From JAWKVD01 sp041398225 (GTDB taxonomy: Bacteria; Pseudomonadota; Alphaproteobacteria; Caulobacterales; Hyphomonadaceae): DNA of 64,000 bases. The stretch covers positions 62,001 through 126,000 of the forward strand of contig JAWKVD010000007.1 of NCBI GenBank assembly GCA_041398225.1, read 5' to 3'. The notes below the pieces were generated by a model. It was not told the DNA's origin and searched no databases. It saw nothing but the letters and a program-made list of their open reading frames with translations. Each line of letters opens with the position of its first letter. Position 1 is the stretch's first letter. Shown here in pieces: positions 43,534 through 52,557 of the stretch. A program made the position numbers and the translations under genes.

Positions 43534-44388
43534 CTACCGCACAAACGGGGCTCGACAGCCCGCCTGACGCGCGCCCTTGGGCGTTCCAAGAAATATCTCA
43601 TCCAACGCGAGCGCATCGCCGTCCAGCGTCACCGTTCCCGTCGTTCGGATGTCGCGGGGCGTGTAGTTGCCGCCTTCGACCTTTAGGCTGAGATGACCGG
43701 ATCCGTGATCATACGACCAGGTGCCCCAATAGTCCTTGTAGGCTTCGAAAGGCTCCCAGGTCACCGAGAACTGACCGTCCTCGGTGAATCTCAGCTCCCG
43801 GATGGCCGCGGTCGTGACGCACATTGTGCTTGGTTGGCTCCACACGCCGACGATCGGCGAAATGGCCCCTCTGCGAATACGCACCGCATCGCTGAACGTA
43901 CGGGACCCGACGGCGGCGTTGATCACAACGGTCTGACCGTCGGGCGCCGTATCCGCGATTGTGATGCTCGGTTCCGAAGACGTTTCGGCGAGGGAAAGGC
44001 TGGCGAGACTGGCGTCGGAAACCTGAAGATCAGTCATGCATCCGGCCGGCACCGGGTCGTATCCGCCGGGATGATCGCTCCAGAACGGCTTCAGGGAGGT
44101 TGACTGTCCGGGGCGCAGGAAGAGCGTCTCGGGAAAAAAGCGGAGGACTCCGCCTTCCGGCAGGGCGCAGGATTCTGCGGCTTCCGCAGCGCTTGCCGAC
44201 GTGAGAAGGCCGACCGATTCCGGGCTGGTGGGCGTGCTCGCGGTGGCCGGCGCATTGCGTCCCGGCATCCCGGAAACGGCGATCGCCGGCGCTGCGACGT
44301 CAGACGCCGTCAGCGGCGTGACGACAGGCGGCGACACGGCGCACGCGCCGGTCATCACGATGAGGCTTCCCAGCAGGACTGAACGCAT
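43534..44388 (-). CDS. Hypothetical lipoprotein with C-terminal lipocalin-like region
   Basis: 284 aa from ATG 44388 (MRSVLLGSLIVMTGAC, lipobox TGAC); an ATG at 44442 would place 18 residues before the signal. Mature region begins with an Ala/Pro/Thr-rich linker, then a beta-rich part (SLKPFWSDHPGGYDPVPAGC) and a C-terminal VGVWSQ... WGTWSYDHGSG pattern like small-molecule-binding barrels. Four cysteines may pair. No family assigned with confidence. Confidence 0.6.
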   Translation of the reverse strand: MRSVLLGSLIVMTGACAVSPPVVTPLTASDVAAPAIAVSGMPGRNAPATASTPTSPESVGLLTSASAAEAAESCALPEGGVLRFFPETLFLRPGQSTSLKPFWSDHPGGYDPVPAGCMTDLQVSDASLASLSLAETSSEPSITIADTAPDGQTVVINAAVGSRTFSDAVRIRRGAISPIVGVWSQPSTMCVTTAAIRELRFTEDGQFSVTWEPFEAYKDYWGTWSYDHGSGHLSLKVEGGNYTPRDIRTTGTVTLDGDALALDEIFLGTPKGARQAGCRAPFVR

Positions 44389-44618
44389 CGTCACGCTTCC
44401 GGGGCGGTTGGCGGCAAAAGGGCGTGAAACCTCGACCTTCATGGCAGGATTGAGCGCTTCGTGGGCGACAATATGGCAAGTCCGGTCTGAGGCAAGTTTC
44501 GTCAGCGTAACGAGGCGGGGTATCGCGATAGATGCCGTTCGCGCGAAGAGAAGACCTGGCTTGATGAGCGCCCCCGAGTCAGGGAATGTCTGGCTACAGA
44601 GACGGGGCGGATTAGACT

Positions 44619-45647
44619 ATGGCGAAGAAAGAGCGGGTTGCGCTGGCGACCATCGATGAGGCGATGGCCGGGCTGCCCGATGAATTCGGATTCTTCCGGG
44701 ACCGTTTTCGCGAGCATGTCGAACCCGATCTGTTGGGGCTGGAAGAGGAGCGGGTAAAGGCGGCGCGACGTCAGATCAACTTCAGCATTATAGGCGTCGT
44801 CGTCGGGGTGGCGCTGGCCGTTGGGGCCTTTTTTCTCCTTGAGGAGCCGTGGCAGTTCTTCGGGGCGTTCGCGGGCGTGATTGTCGCCTTCGGTATTATC
44901 GCCTGGGGCGGCCTTGCGCTGAAGGAGGTCGGAAATCGCACCAAGAAGCTTCTGATCGATCCGGTCGCGCATGAGTTCGGCATGGAGTTCGAACTGGCGC
45001 CTTCGGAGCCGCCGGCGATCAATCAGTTTCGCACGCTGGGCCTGATCAGCCGCTGGGACCGCGCGAAATATGAAGACCGCCTCACCGGAACCCGTGGCGT
45101 CGCGCCGTTCGAGTTCTTTGAGGCGCACCTTGAGGAGCGCCGCCAAACCACCGACTCGAAGGGACGCTCCAAGACGGAGTGGGTGACCGTGTTCAAGGGG
45201 CAATGCCTGGTGGCGCATTTCCCGAAGCCGTTCGAAGGGGTGACCAAGGTCTTCCGCGATGCGGGCATGTTCAACGCCTTCCTGAAAATGGGGGCCAAGG
45301 AACCGCGTGTGCGCCTCGAGGATCCGAAGTTTGAAAAGGCGTTCGAGGTATTCGGTTCGGATCAGGTCGAGGCGCGCTATATCCTCACGCCGGATTTCAT
45401 GGAGCGAATGCTCCAGCTCGAGAAGGTGTTTCTGGGCAAGCGGCTGCGTTGCGGCTTCTCGGGCGGAGAGATGTTTCTCTGTGTCGAGGGAAAGAACCTC
45501 TTCGAACCGGGCAACATGCACAAACCGATGCACGACTTTGGCCGGGTCCGTGAAATGTTGCAGGACTTCGCCGCGATGTTCTTGTTGATTGACTCCATGA
45601 GTCAGCGGCGAACACCGGAAGCGTTGCGTAACCAGCCCCAAACCTGA
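44619..45647 (+). CDS. DUF3137 family membrane protein
   Basis: 342 aa. N-terminal cytoplasmic helix (FFRDRFREHVEPDLLG), two membrane helices at about 54-75 and 80-102, then a soluble domain with RYEDRLTG-like, TVFKGQCLVAHFPKPFEG, VRLEDPKFEKAFEVFGSDQVEARYILTPDFMERML, which is the DUF3137 core. Related proteins are often next to lemA-like genes, but none is here. Function unknown. Confidence 0.8.
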   Translation: MAKKERVALATIDEAMAGLPDEFGFFRDRFREHVEPDLLGLEEERVKAARRQINFSIIGVVVGVALAVGAFFLLEEPWQFFGAFAGVIVAFGIIAWGGLALKEVGNRTKKLLIDPVAHEFGMEFELAPSEPPAINQFRTLGLISRWDRAKYEDRLTGTRGVAPFEFFEAHLEERRQTTDSKGRSKTEWVTVFKGQCLVAHFPKPFEGVTKVFRDAGMFNAFLKMGAKEPRVRLEDPKFEKAFEVFGSDQVEARYILTPDFMERMLQLEKVFLGKRLRCGFSGGEMFLCVEGKNLFEPGNMHKPMHDFGRVREMLQDFAAMFLLIDSMSQRRTPEALRNQPQT

Positions 45648-45722
45648 CGGAAAGGCGCGCTGCGCCGGTTGTGTCGGGCTCCCGGATGGCGCACGCTTTC
45701 TGACTGTGCGGGGAGATGAACG

Positions 45723-46355
45723 ATGCGAATCTACGCCACTCTGACGGCTATCGCGACGGCGGCGGCGCTTGGGGTGGCCGCGCCGGTCGCAGCGCACGCG
45801 CAGGATGCGATCATCGGCACGATCGAGGATTTTGGTTTCAACTTCTGCCCACGCGGATGGGCGCCAACGAACGGCGCTCTGCTCGACATCAGCAAGAACA
45901 CGGCGTTGTTCAGTCTTCTGGGCACGCGCTATGGCGGCGACGGGCGTAAGACATTCGCATTGCCCAACATCAGCCCCGCCAGAAGCAGCGCCCCGGCGTC
46001 CGCGCCGACCGGGGGTGAGGCGCGCATATACCAGGATTGCAACATGGGCGGCTGGAGCGTGCCGCTTGGTCTGGGCGAGTATCGTCAAGGCGACCTTCCG
46101 GCCCCGTATTCGGACAACAACGTCTCGGCGGTTACGGCCTCGCCCGGTTGGGAGGTGACGCTTCACGACGGTCCCAACCTGAACGGCGATTCTGTCACGA
46201 TCACTGGAGAAGATCGCTGCCTCGTCGGTCGCAACTTCAACGATCGAACGTCCAGCATCTCCGTTCGCAAATTGCCGCCGCAACCTGCTCTGGTCGGCGA
46301 TGCGCCTGCCATCACCTGTATCGCCGTGCTGGGGATCTATCCCGCCAGGAATTGA
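45723..46355 (+). CDS. Secreted phage-tail-collar-like protein with an inserted beta/gamma-crystallin domain
   Basis: 210 aa, signal peptide to AHA-QD. Residues 27-83 are a tail-collar (MdpB-like) N-terminal part: IIGTIEDFGFNFCPRGWAPTNGALLDI, TALFSLLGTRYGGDGRKTFALPNI. The expected last strand of the same domain, ITCIAVLGIYPARN, is at 197-210. Between them, residues ~99-183 form a beta/gamma-crystallin unit: ARIYQDCNMGGWSVPL, SPGWEVTLHDGPNLNGDSV and FNDRTSSISV, with a Ca-site-like NDRTSS. So the crystallin is nested inside the collar domain. No phage genes nearby. A calcium-binding surface or matrix protein is plausible (inference). Confidence 0.78.
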   Translation: MRIYATLTAIATAAALGVAAPVAAHAQDAIIGTIEDFGFNFCPRGWAPTNGALLDISKNTALFSLLGTRYGGDGRKTFALPNISPARSSAPASAPTGGEARIYQDCNMGGWSVPLGLGEYRQGDLPAPYSDNNVSAVTASPGWEVTLHDGPNLNGDSVTITGEDRCLVGRNFNDRTSSISVRKLPPQPALVGDAPAITCIAVLGIYPARN

Positions 46356-46467
46356 GAAGCGCTTCGGCCTGCCGCGCGCTTCCCGCCCAACGCCGAATTC
46401 AATTGACAGCGATCGTCGCCCCGACGAGATACGCCCGCCGGATCAACCATGAGCGGGAAGTGAGCGT

Positions 46468-47025
46468 ATGTCGAAGAAGCCGATCTTTGAACAATTGCTC
46501 GAAGGCGGGCTGTTCGCGTCACGCTGGCTGATGGCGCCTTTTTATGTCGGCCTTGTCGCCGCGCTGGGGGCCTTGATCTGCGTGTTCTTCCAGGAACTGG
46601 CGCACGAGATTCCCAATCTTTGGAACGGTCACGGCATGAGCGCCGAGGATGTGATCCTGCTGGCGCTGTCGCTGATCGATTTGTCGTTGGCCGGTAATCT
46701 GGTCCTGATCGTGATATTTTCCGGGTACGAGAATTTTGTCTCCAAGATGGATGTCGGCAATCCCGAAGACCGGCCGGACTGGATGGGCACAGTCGATTTT
46801 TCGGCGCTGAAGCTGAAGCTGATCGCTTCGATCGTTGCGATCTCGGGCATCGCGCTGCTGAAGGCGTTTCTGCAGATCCCGGAATATCAGGAGATGTCGG
46901 ACGCCGAAGAAAGCCGCTTGATGTGGCAGGTCGTCGTGCACCTGACCTTTGTGCTGTCCGGCGTGCTGCTCGCCTTGATGGACTGGCTGACCGGGCATCA
47001 ATCGGGACACGCAAAAGCGCACTGA
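46468..47025 (+). CDS. YqhA/UPF0114 family inner-membrane protein
   Basis: 185 aa with four predicted helices. The family pattern can be read: LLEGGLFASRWLMAPFYVGLVAAL, SLIDLSLAGNLVLIVIFSGYENFVSKMD, LKLKLIASIVAISGIALLKAFL. Function unknown. GGGAAG-type ribosome site upstream of ATG 46468. Single gene. Confidence 0.88.
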   Translation: MSKKPIFEQLLEGGLFASRWLMAPFYVGLVAALGALICVFFQELAHEIPNLWNGHGMSAEDVILLALSLIDLSLAGNLVLIVIFSGYENFVSKMDVGNPEDRPDWMGTVDFSALKLKLIASIVAISGIALLKAFLQIPEYQEMSDAEESRLMWQVVVHLTFVLSGVLLALMDWLTGHQSGHAKAH

Positions 47026-47045
47026 GCACGCCATGCCGTGACCGC

Positions 47046-47078
47046 AAAAGGAAAGGCCCGGCGAATGACGCCGGGCCT
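47046..47078 (-). terminator. Bidirectional hairpin terminator between YqhA and GMC oxidoreductase genes
   Basis: AGGCCCGGCG-aatga-CGCCGGGCCT, a perfect 10-bp stem (47054-47078); on the minus strand it is followed by TTCCTTTTGC. It lies between convergent genes and can stop both. Confidence 0.7.
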
Positions 47079-47216
47079 CAAGGGGGATTCTCGGGGGAGA
47101 GAATGATCCCTTGTCGCCTTGGGCTTGGGCGGCCCCGGGACCGCACTAGGGCGGGTCCATGATTGTTTGCGGCGGGAATGCGGCGCGGGCTGCGTCCGGC
47201 CGCCGCAGCCTGTATC

Positions 47217-48896
47217 CTAGTGCGAAGAAATCGAATGAGTTCTGTCCGCGGCGTGGTCCGCGCTCACGCCGACGTTATTATGCGGCGTGCGGTCGCGGCG
47301 GCCTCCCTTGGCGAGTTCCGCGAGACGCTCGCTTAGGCGAAGCGAGAGCGCGACGATCGACAGCGTAGGGTTGGCCTGCCCGCCGGTTGGGAACGTGCAG
47401 GAGGAGGCGATCCAGAGATTGTCGACGCCATGCACGCGTCCGTCCGGTGCGACCACGCCGTCGGTTGGCCGCGAAGACATCACGGCGCCGCCAAGCTGGT
47501 GATATCCGTCGCGTGCGCTGGCTTTCACGGCGTCGAACCGGGATTCGGGCGGCACGCGCCAACCCAACTCGCCGGCGCCGGCCCGGCGCAGGTCTTCATC
47601 CAGCAGGTCGTGCATCTGCACGACAGAGCGGATGTCCTCGTCATGAAAGGAGAGGCGGATGCGAAGCTTGGGCATTCCCAGGCTGTCGAGGTTGCCCGAC
47701 AGGCTGACCCGGTTGTCGGGATGCGGCGTTTGTTCGGCGTGATAGTCGAGACGATAGACGTTGGGGCTGACCGGCGTCGGACGGCGCGCGCGCGGATGGC
47801 GGCCCGTCACGCGGGAGAACGCGAGATAGTAGAATGAGGCTCCGAGCCCCGCCGCGGCCTGCAAGGGCGAGCGCATCACGTTCTGAACGTGCGGGCCTAG
47901 AGGTCCCTGGCCGGACGGCGCTCCGCGCGTCGAAATCTTGCGCATCAGTCGCCCGGCGAGATGGCGGGCCGACGCGACTGGCGCGGGGTGGTCGGGATCA
48001 GAGATGGTCGCGCTGTCGATCCAGAACGAGATGTTCGCAAGGCCGCTTTCGCGCACCGTCTCGTTTTCGGGTTGGAAGCGCCGTCTCGATTGCAGCTTCC
48101 CGGCCCTTTCATTGATGTGGAAGTGCCGGATGTCGTTCGGATGTGCGGGGCTGAAACGCGCGATCGATCCCGTGAGATGCCCCATATAGCCGCGTCCAAG
48201 GGGCCCGTTTGGGCCGCCGAACAGAGCAGGGTCACGTTGCTGCGCCATCAACAGCAGGCGCATCACGCCAAGGCCGCCGCAGGCCAAAACGGTGTGAGGC
48301 GGCGACAGCGTATGATCTTCTCCGCCATGGCGAACATGAACGGTGGCGATGCGCTGGTCTTCGATTGTTAGTTGAGTGACGCGGGCTCCGGTTACGACCG
48401 TGGGCGCATCCGCCGACAGGAGCCGGCCAGCCCAGCGCTTCGCCATATTCAGTTGCGGGCCCCAGCACTCTTGATTGCGGACGTGGAAACGCGACATGCG
48501 CGCAAGCGCGCCCTCCGGGGGCTGGTTGTCCAGCACTTCGCTGCCCAGAAACGTCGCCGCCTTGAGGGTCCAGTCGCGCATTTCCCCGGCCGAGACAGGC
48601 CAGGTGTCGAAGTCGACAGGATCGAGCGGCACGCAGCGTCCGCCCCACCAATGGCCGCCGCCGCCAAACGCCGATGCGGCGGTTATGTCGGTCGGGTCGT
48701 GCGAGTCGGGGGTTTCGATATCGGCCGCGAGAATGTCCGGGGAACCGGGGACCGGGCGCAGGCCGCCCGCTTCCAGAACCAGCACGCGGAGGCCGCGCTC
48801 CTGGCAGCGCAACGCGCAGGCAAGCCCGGCGGGGCCCGATCCGACAACGCACACGTCGTATTCGCCCTCTAGGGCGGTCGAACTGTTCGCGAGCAT
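47217..48896 (-). CDS. GMC-type FAD-dependent oxidoreductase
   Basis: 559 aa from ATG 48896. FAD site DVCVVGSGPAGLACALRCQERG at the N-terminus, GGGGHWWGGRC in the middle, and the GMC_oxred_C signature HQLGGAVM ... NLWIASSCTFPTGGQANPTLSIVALSLRLSERL. Oxidises an alcohol or sugar; substrate unknown. A 22-residue Arg/His-rich tail follows the usual end. Upstream in-frame starts (48962, 49019) have poor ribosome sites. Converges with yqhA-like gene. Confidence 0.88.
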   Translation of the reverse strand: MLANSSTALEGEYDVCVVGSGPAGLACALRCQERGLRVLVLEAGGLRPVPGSPDILAADIETPDSHDPTDITAASAFGGGGHWWGGRCVPLDPVDFDTWPVSAGEMRDWTLKAATFLGSEVLDNQPPEGALARMSRFHVRNQECWGPQLNMAKRWAGRLLSADAPTVVTGARVTQLTIEDQRIATVHVRHGGEDHTLSPPHTVLACGGLGVMRLLLMAQQRDPALFGGPNGPLGRGYMGHLTGSIARFSPAHPNDIRHFHINERAGKLQSRRRFQPENETVRESGLANISFWIDSATISDPDHPAPVASARHLAGRLMRKISTRGAPSGQGPLGPHVQNVMRSPLQAAAGLGASFYYLAFSRVTGRHPRARRPTPVSPNVYRLDYHAEQTPHPDNRVSLSGNLDSLGMPKLRIRLSFHDEDIRSVVQMHDLLDEDLRRAGAGELGWRVPPESRFDAVKASARDGYHQLGGAVMSSRPTDGVVAPDGRVHGVDNLWIASSCTFPTGGQANPTLSIVALSLRLSERLAELAKGGRRDRTPHNNVGVSADHAADRTHSISSH

Positions 48897-49052
48897 AGCT
48901 AACCCCACCCACCGGCCGCCCCAAGCCTGCTGTTCGTTGTGAGCGACCAATGTCAGAGACATTAACCTTGGGGAGACCGGATTGCGACTCCCCATCCCTT
49001 TCAAGCGAACGCCCCACAACCGCTGAGCGAACGAAAACGCCGTTTCCCGAGG

Positions 49053-49832
49053 TCAGTCCGCGAACGACGCGACGAAGGGGACGTGATCGGAGGGTTTTTC
49101 CAGTGCGCGCGCCTGGCGATATATCATGACGCCCTCGAGGCGATCCGCAGCCTGGGAGCTGCACAGCATGTGATCGATCCGGATGCCATGGTCCTTCTGC
49201 CATGCCCCGGCCTGATAGTCCCAGAAGGTGTACTGCTGAACGCGGGCGTCGCACGCCATGAACGCTTCGGTGAGGCCCAGATTGAGCAGGGTGCGGAACT
49301 TCGCCTGCGTGTCCGGATGGCCAAGCGCGTCGTCTTTCCAGACGTCATAGTTCCAACAGTCTTCTGGTCGCGGAATGCAGTTATAGTCGCCGGCGATCAC
49401 GAGCGGTTCTTCCTGCACGAGCAGTTTTCTGGCGCGGTCGGCCAGTCGATCCATCCAGCGCAGCTTGTAGTCGAACTTCTCGCCAGGGCGCGGATTGCCG
49501 TTGGGCAGGTAGATCGATGCGACCCGGATCGGGCGCGGGGATTCGATCAGGGCCTCAAGATAGCGGGATTGCTCGTCTTCCGCTTCTCCGTCGAGATGGC
49601 GGTGTTCGTCCGAGATCGGAAACCGGGAGAGGATGGCGACGCCGTTATAGGTCTTCTGCCCGAAAACGGCGCAGTTATAGCCGGCTTCCTCCAGCGCTTC
49701 GCGCGGGAACTTTTCGTCCACGCACTTGAGCTCCTGCAGGCACCAGACATCGGCATCAACAGCCTTCAACACATCGAGAACGGTCGGCAGCCGGGCGTTG
49801 ATCGAATTGACGTTCCATGTAGCGATCTTCAT
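49053..49832 (-). CDS. xth: Exodeoxyribonuclease III
   Basis: 259-aa EEP-fold endonuclease/exonuclease of base-excision repair. MKIATWNVNSINARL (N7), CLQELKC (catalytic E34), GDYNCIPRPEDCWN (D/N), RIDHMLC, and the terminal PSDHVPFVA Asp-His pair. GGTGA before ATG 49832. Cleaves AP sites and degrades 3' ends. Divergent from the ExbD-like lipoprotein with 42 bases between. It is the start of the conserved xth/erpA/dgt area in this group. Confidence 0.93.
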   Translation of the reverse strand: MKIATWNVNSINARLPTVLDVLKAVDADVWCLQELKCVDEKFPREALEEAGYNCAVFGQKTYNGVAILSRFPISDEHRHLDGEAEDEQSRYLEALIESPRPIRVASIYLPNGNPRPGEKFDYKLRWMDRLADRARKLLVQEEPLVIAGDYNCIPRPEDCWNYDVWKDDALGHPDTQAKFRTLLNLGLTEAFMACDARVQQYTFWDYQAGAWQKDHGIRIDHMLCSSQAADRLEGVMIYRQARALEKPSDHVPFVASFAD

Positions 49833-49874
49833 GCTCACCTTGTCGCAGAGGCGGACGCGAAACGGAAGCGCTTG

Positions 49875-50270
49875 ATGGAGACCGATATTCCCTTGAAAGC
49901 GAAACCGGGCGTTTCTCTCCTCGTGGTGAGCTTGGCCGTATCGGGGCTTGTTGCGGGGTGCGCGCGGGCGGGCGACGCCCCGGCCGCTGAAATCGCGACA
50001 GCGGTCAAGGCGCCGACGGTCATCACGGTGATGGTAGAGCCTGGCGGCCGAATCCTGTGGGAGGGCGAAGAGCTGAAGCCTCACGAACTTCAGAAACGCG
50101 CGGAGGCGGCTGCGCTGGGCCTACCCCAACCGGAAGTGCGCATTGTCGGCGGAACGCCTTACGCTTGGGGCTCGCGTCGCCGGATCGAAACATGCGCCCG
50201 TATGCTGAGGCTGATGTATCGCAGCGGCTTCACCGAGGTCGGCGTCACAAGCGAAAGCCTGCCGACCTAG
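49875..50270 (+). CDS. Lipoprotein with ExbD/TolR-like periplasmic domain
   Basis: 131 aa. N-terminus is a lipoprotein signal (LVAGC, C29). The rest follows the ExbD/TolR periplasmic domain pattern: VITVMVEPGGRILWEGEELKPHELQKRA, then MLRLMYRSGFTEVGVTSE. The ExbD membrane helix with its key Asp is missing; the lipid anchor takes its place. Without that Asp it cannot carry protons, so a decoy, regulatory or structural role is more likely. GGAAG six bases before ATG 49875. No ExbB/TolQ neighbour. Confidence 0.6.
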   Translation: METDIPLKAKPGVSLLVVSLAVSGLVAGCARAGDAPAAEIATAVKAPTVITVMVEPGGRILWEGEELKPHELQKRAEAAALGLPQPEVRIVGGTPYAWGSRRRIETCARMLRLMYRSGFTEVGVTSESLPT

Positions 50271-50348
50271 GCGTTGCGCCCCCCCGGAGTCGCTTTTCGC
50301 CCATCCTTGAGAACGGCAAGCCGCCGTCCCAACGCTTGTGTGTCTTCC

Positions 50349-51032
50349 CTAGAGGCCGCGAAACTCGACCACTTCCGAAAGCGGCGCGCGTTCGGCGTAA
50401 AGCTCGTTCACGGGAGCTTCGGGATCAGGTTTGCCCAATGAAATACCCGCATAGACCATGAGCGTCGGCGGAAGCTGAAAATGCGCGTGAAGTTCGTTGC
50501 GCAAGCGCGCCCAGCATTCCTGCATACAGGTGCCCCAGCCGCGCTCTTCGGCCAGAAGGGCGATGGTCTGCATGTACATGCCCATATGCGCCCATTGTCC
50601 GTGACCCATTGCGCGGTCGATGATCAGAAACAGGCCGACTGGCGCTCCGAAGAACCGGTAATTGTTGCTGAACCACGCAAGGCGCCCAGCCCGATCTTCG
50701 CGCGGAATGCCGAGCGTATCGTACATCATTTCGCCGACGCGTTTGCGTCGTTGATTGTAGACCGGATCGACCGCCTTGAAATCGGGATAAACGGGACGAT
50801 CGGTTTCCCAGGGCTTCGACGGATCCACCGCGCCAAGCGTGTTCGCGGCGAACCGGATCACCGCGTCCTTTTCATCCCCGGCGACGACGATCACTTTCCA
50901 GGGCTGAAGGTTACCTCCCGAAGGCGCCCGCTGAGCCGTCTGCAGCAGGTCTTCCAGGTCCGCGCGCGGGATCGGATCGGGAAGAAACGCCCGTGTTGAG
51001 ATGCGGTTCGCGACGGCGTCGGTAACGTTCAA
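50349..51032 (-). CDS. Nitroreductase family protein
   Basis: 227-aa FMN-dependent oxidoreductase. NRISTRAFLPDPIPRADLEDLLQTAQRAPSGGNLQPWKVIVV holds the FMN-binding Arg/Ser residues; GMYMQTIALLAEERGWGTCMQECW and GISLGKPDPEAPVNE end the domain. Uses NAD(P)H to reduce nitroaromatics or quinones; physiological substrate unknown. Single gene. Confidence 0.92.
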   Translation of the reverse strand: MNVTDAVANRISTRAFLPDPIPRADLEDLLQTAQRAPSGGNLQPWKVIVVAGDEKDAVIRFAANTLGAVDPSKPWETDRPVYPDFKAVDPVYNQRRKRVGEMMYDTLGIPREDRAGRLAWFSNNYRFFGAPVGLFLIIDRAMGHGQWAHMGMYMQTIALLAEERGWGTCMQECWARLRNELHAHFQLPPTLMVYAGISLGKPDPEAPVNELYAERAPLSEVVEFRGL

Positions 51033-51217
51033 TAAATCCTCCCGGTCGGCTGTTCAGCCTAGGGTGTGTCGGCGGCGGATGTAAGTCGTTCCGGCGCGGA
51101 ATGACCCGTGATCGCGCCGGGTCATCCAGCATGAACATTTTGTTCTTTGACGCACCGGTCGAAGCGGTCTCACCATCCCGCGCACTAGAACCAGAATCCA
51201 GTAAAGAGGGAGTCGGC

Positions 51218-51364
51218 ATGGTCCCCGCCGTACTTGCCAGCGTGCTGATCGCCGGCGTTGTGGTCTTCGGGTTCATCCAGTTGTTGCGGCGGCGAAGCGT
51301 GGACTTGCCCGACTATCCGGAACTGCCGGCCCCAGCTTCATCCGTGGTCGACGATCAGCGCTAG
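51218..51364 (+). CDS. Single-pass small membrane protein (48 aa)
   Basis: MVPAVLASVLIAGVVVFGFIQLLRRRS is one membrane helix followed by a basic stop-transfer and a proline-rich tail (VDLPDYPELPAPASS). ATG 51218 has GAGGGAG six bases upstream; longer in-frame starts at 51131 and 51101 lack one. No family recognised. Confidence 0.5.
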   Translation: MVPAVLASVLIAGVVVFGFIQLLRRRSVDLPDYPELPAPASSVVDDQR

Positions 51365-51468
51365 ATCCGCTGAACGGACAGCGCCTGCGCCCGGCGCAAG
51401 TCGCGTCCGGGGCGTTCAGTCTCATGTCCGTTGCCTGACGTTCAGGTTGACGCGCGCATCTTGGCGTC

Positions 51469-52515
51469 ATGAGGAAACGCATCATTATCGCGGTTGCGCT
51501 GCCGGCCGCCGCTCTCGCTCTCTCGGCGTGTGAGACCTACGACAATTACGGGTACGGTTATGGGTATGGCGGCTACGCCGGCGGTTACTCCGGAACCGTC
51601 TACAACGAGCCGTACTATGACTATGGCCCGAGCTACACGGCGAGCCTCATCTTCCACGACAGCTATTATGACAACTACTACGGTCCGATCGTCGGGGGAT
51701 ATTGGGGCGTAGACGGGCTGTTCTACTATCAAACGCGGATCGGCGCCGCATACATCGTCGACTATGGTCGCCACTTCCGCCGCCAGCCCTGGCGCGGAGC
51801 AAGCTATATCCGGGTCCCGGATCGCAGGCGCCATGACGGCCGCAACGACCACAATCGGCGCGATACGCCGACCTTGTGGTCCAATCGCACCAACAACAAC
51901 GATCGTCGCGACAGAAACGGCGATCGCGACAGAAATCACCGAACGACAGGTGATGGGCGCTTCGACCACGGTGGGGACCGGGGCAACGCACGCGGCGGCG
52001 GCGGTTCGCGAGGGGACGAAAACCGTCCGCCCGTGAGCCGCCGCCCCGTGAACGGCGGCAATGACGGCCGCACCCGAGACGCCGAGCCCCGCAGGGATTG
52101 GGGCGGCACGCCCCGCACCCCCGGAAACGGTTCTGGCGTGAATGTCCGTCAGCCTCAACCGCGCACCGGCCAGCCGACGGGGCGGGTCCAGAATGGCGGT
52201 CCGCAGACCCGCGACCGTCGCCAGCCCGATACGCCGACATTGTGGAGCAGGGACAATAATCGCCGCAACGAAGCCCGCACCGCCCCCTCGGGCGCAGCTT
52301 CCGGCGGCGGTGCGCCCGCGGTGAACAGGGGACCGCAGCCGCGCGTGCAGACGCGAACCCCGCAGCCCTCGGACCGGCCGCAGGTGCAGTCGCCGCCGCA
52401 ACAGCCCCGCTCGCAGCCTGCATCAGGCAGCAATCACGTCCGGCGCAACGGCGGAGGAGACGGGGGCGGAAACAGGCGTAGCCATGGGTATGGCCGCGGA
52501 CCGGATAAAGACTGA
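51469..52515 (+). CDS. Disordered lipoprotein, Tyr/Gly-rich then Arg/Asn/Gly-rich
   Basis: 348 aa, lipobox LSAC (C21). Residues 22-75 are Tyr/Gly-rich (YDNYGYGYGYGGYAGGYSG). About 75-118 form a small ordered part (YWGVDGLFYYQTRIGAAYIVD; RHFRRQPWRGASYIRVP). The rest is basic and low-complexity with two copies of DTPTLWS (132-138 and 254-260), each next to Asn/Arg runs. No catalytic motif. Probably an outer-membrane-anchored disordered protein that binds polyanions or the wall (inference). Confidence 0.7.
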   Translation: MRKRIIIAVALPAAALALSACETYDNYGYGYGYGGYAGGYSGTVYNEPYYDYGPSYTASLIFHDSYYDNYYGPIVGGYWGVDGLFYYQTRIGAAYIVDYGRHFRRQPWRGASYIRVPDRRRHDGRNDHNRRDTPTLWSNRTNNNDRRDRNGDRDRNHRTTGDGRFDHGGDRGNARGGGGSRGDENRPPVSRRPVNGGNDGRTRDAEPRRDWGGTPRTPGNGSGVNVRQPQPRTGQPTGRVQNGGPQTRDRRQPDTPTLWSRDNNRRNEARTAPSGAASGGGAPAVNRGPQPRVQTRTPQPSDRPQVQSPPQQPRSQPASGSNHVRRNGGGDGGGNRRSHGYGRGPDKD

Positions 52516-52557
52516 TCGGCTAAAAGCGCTGCTCCGGAACGCAAGAACGGCGAATCG

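Noticed and set aside
45723..46355. Prophage remnant, because of the tail-collar domain
   Set aside because: Single secreted protein, no phage genes or integrase nearby; collar-like domains occur in many non-phage surface proteins.
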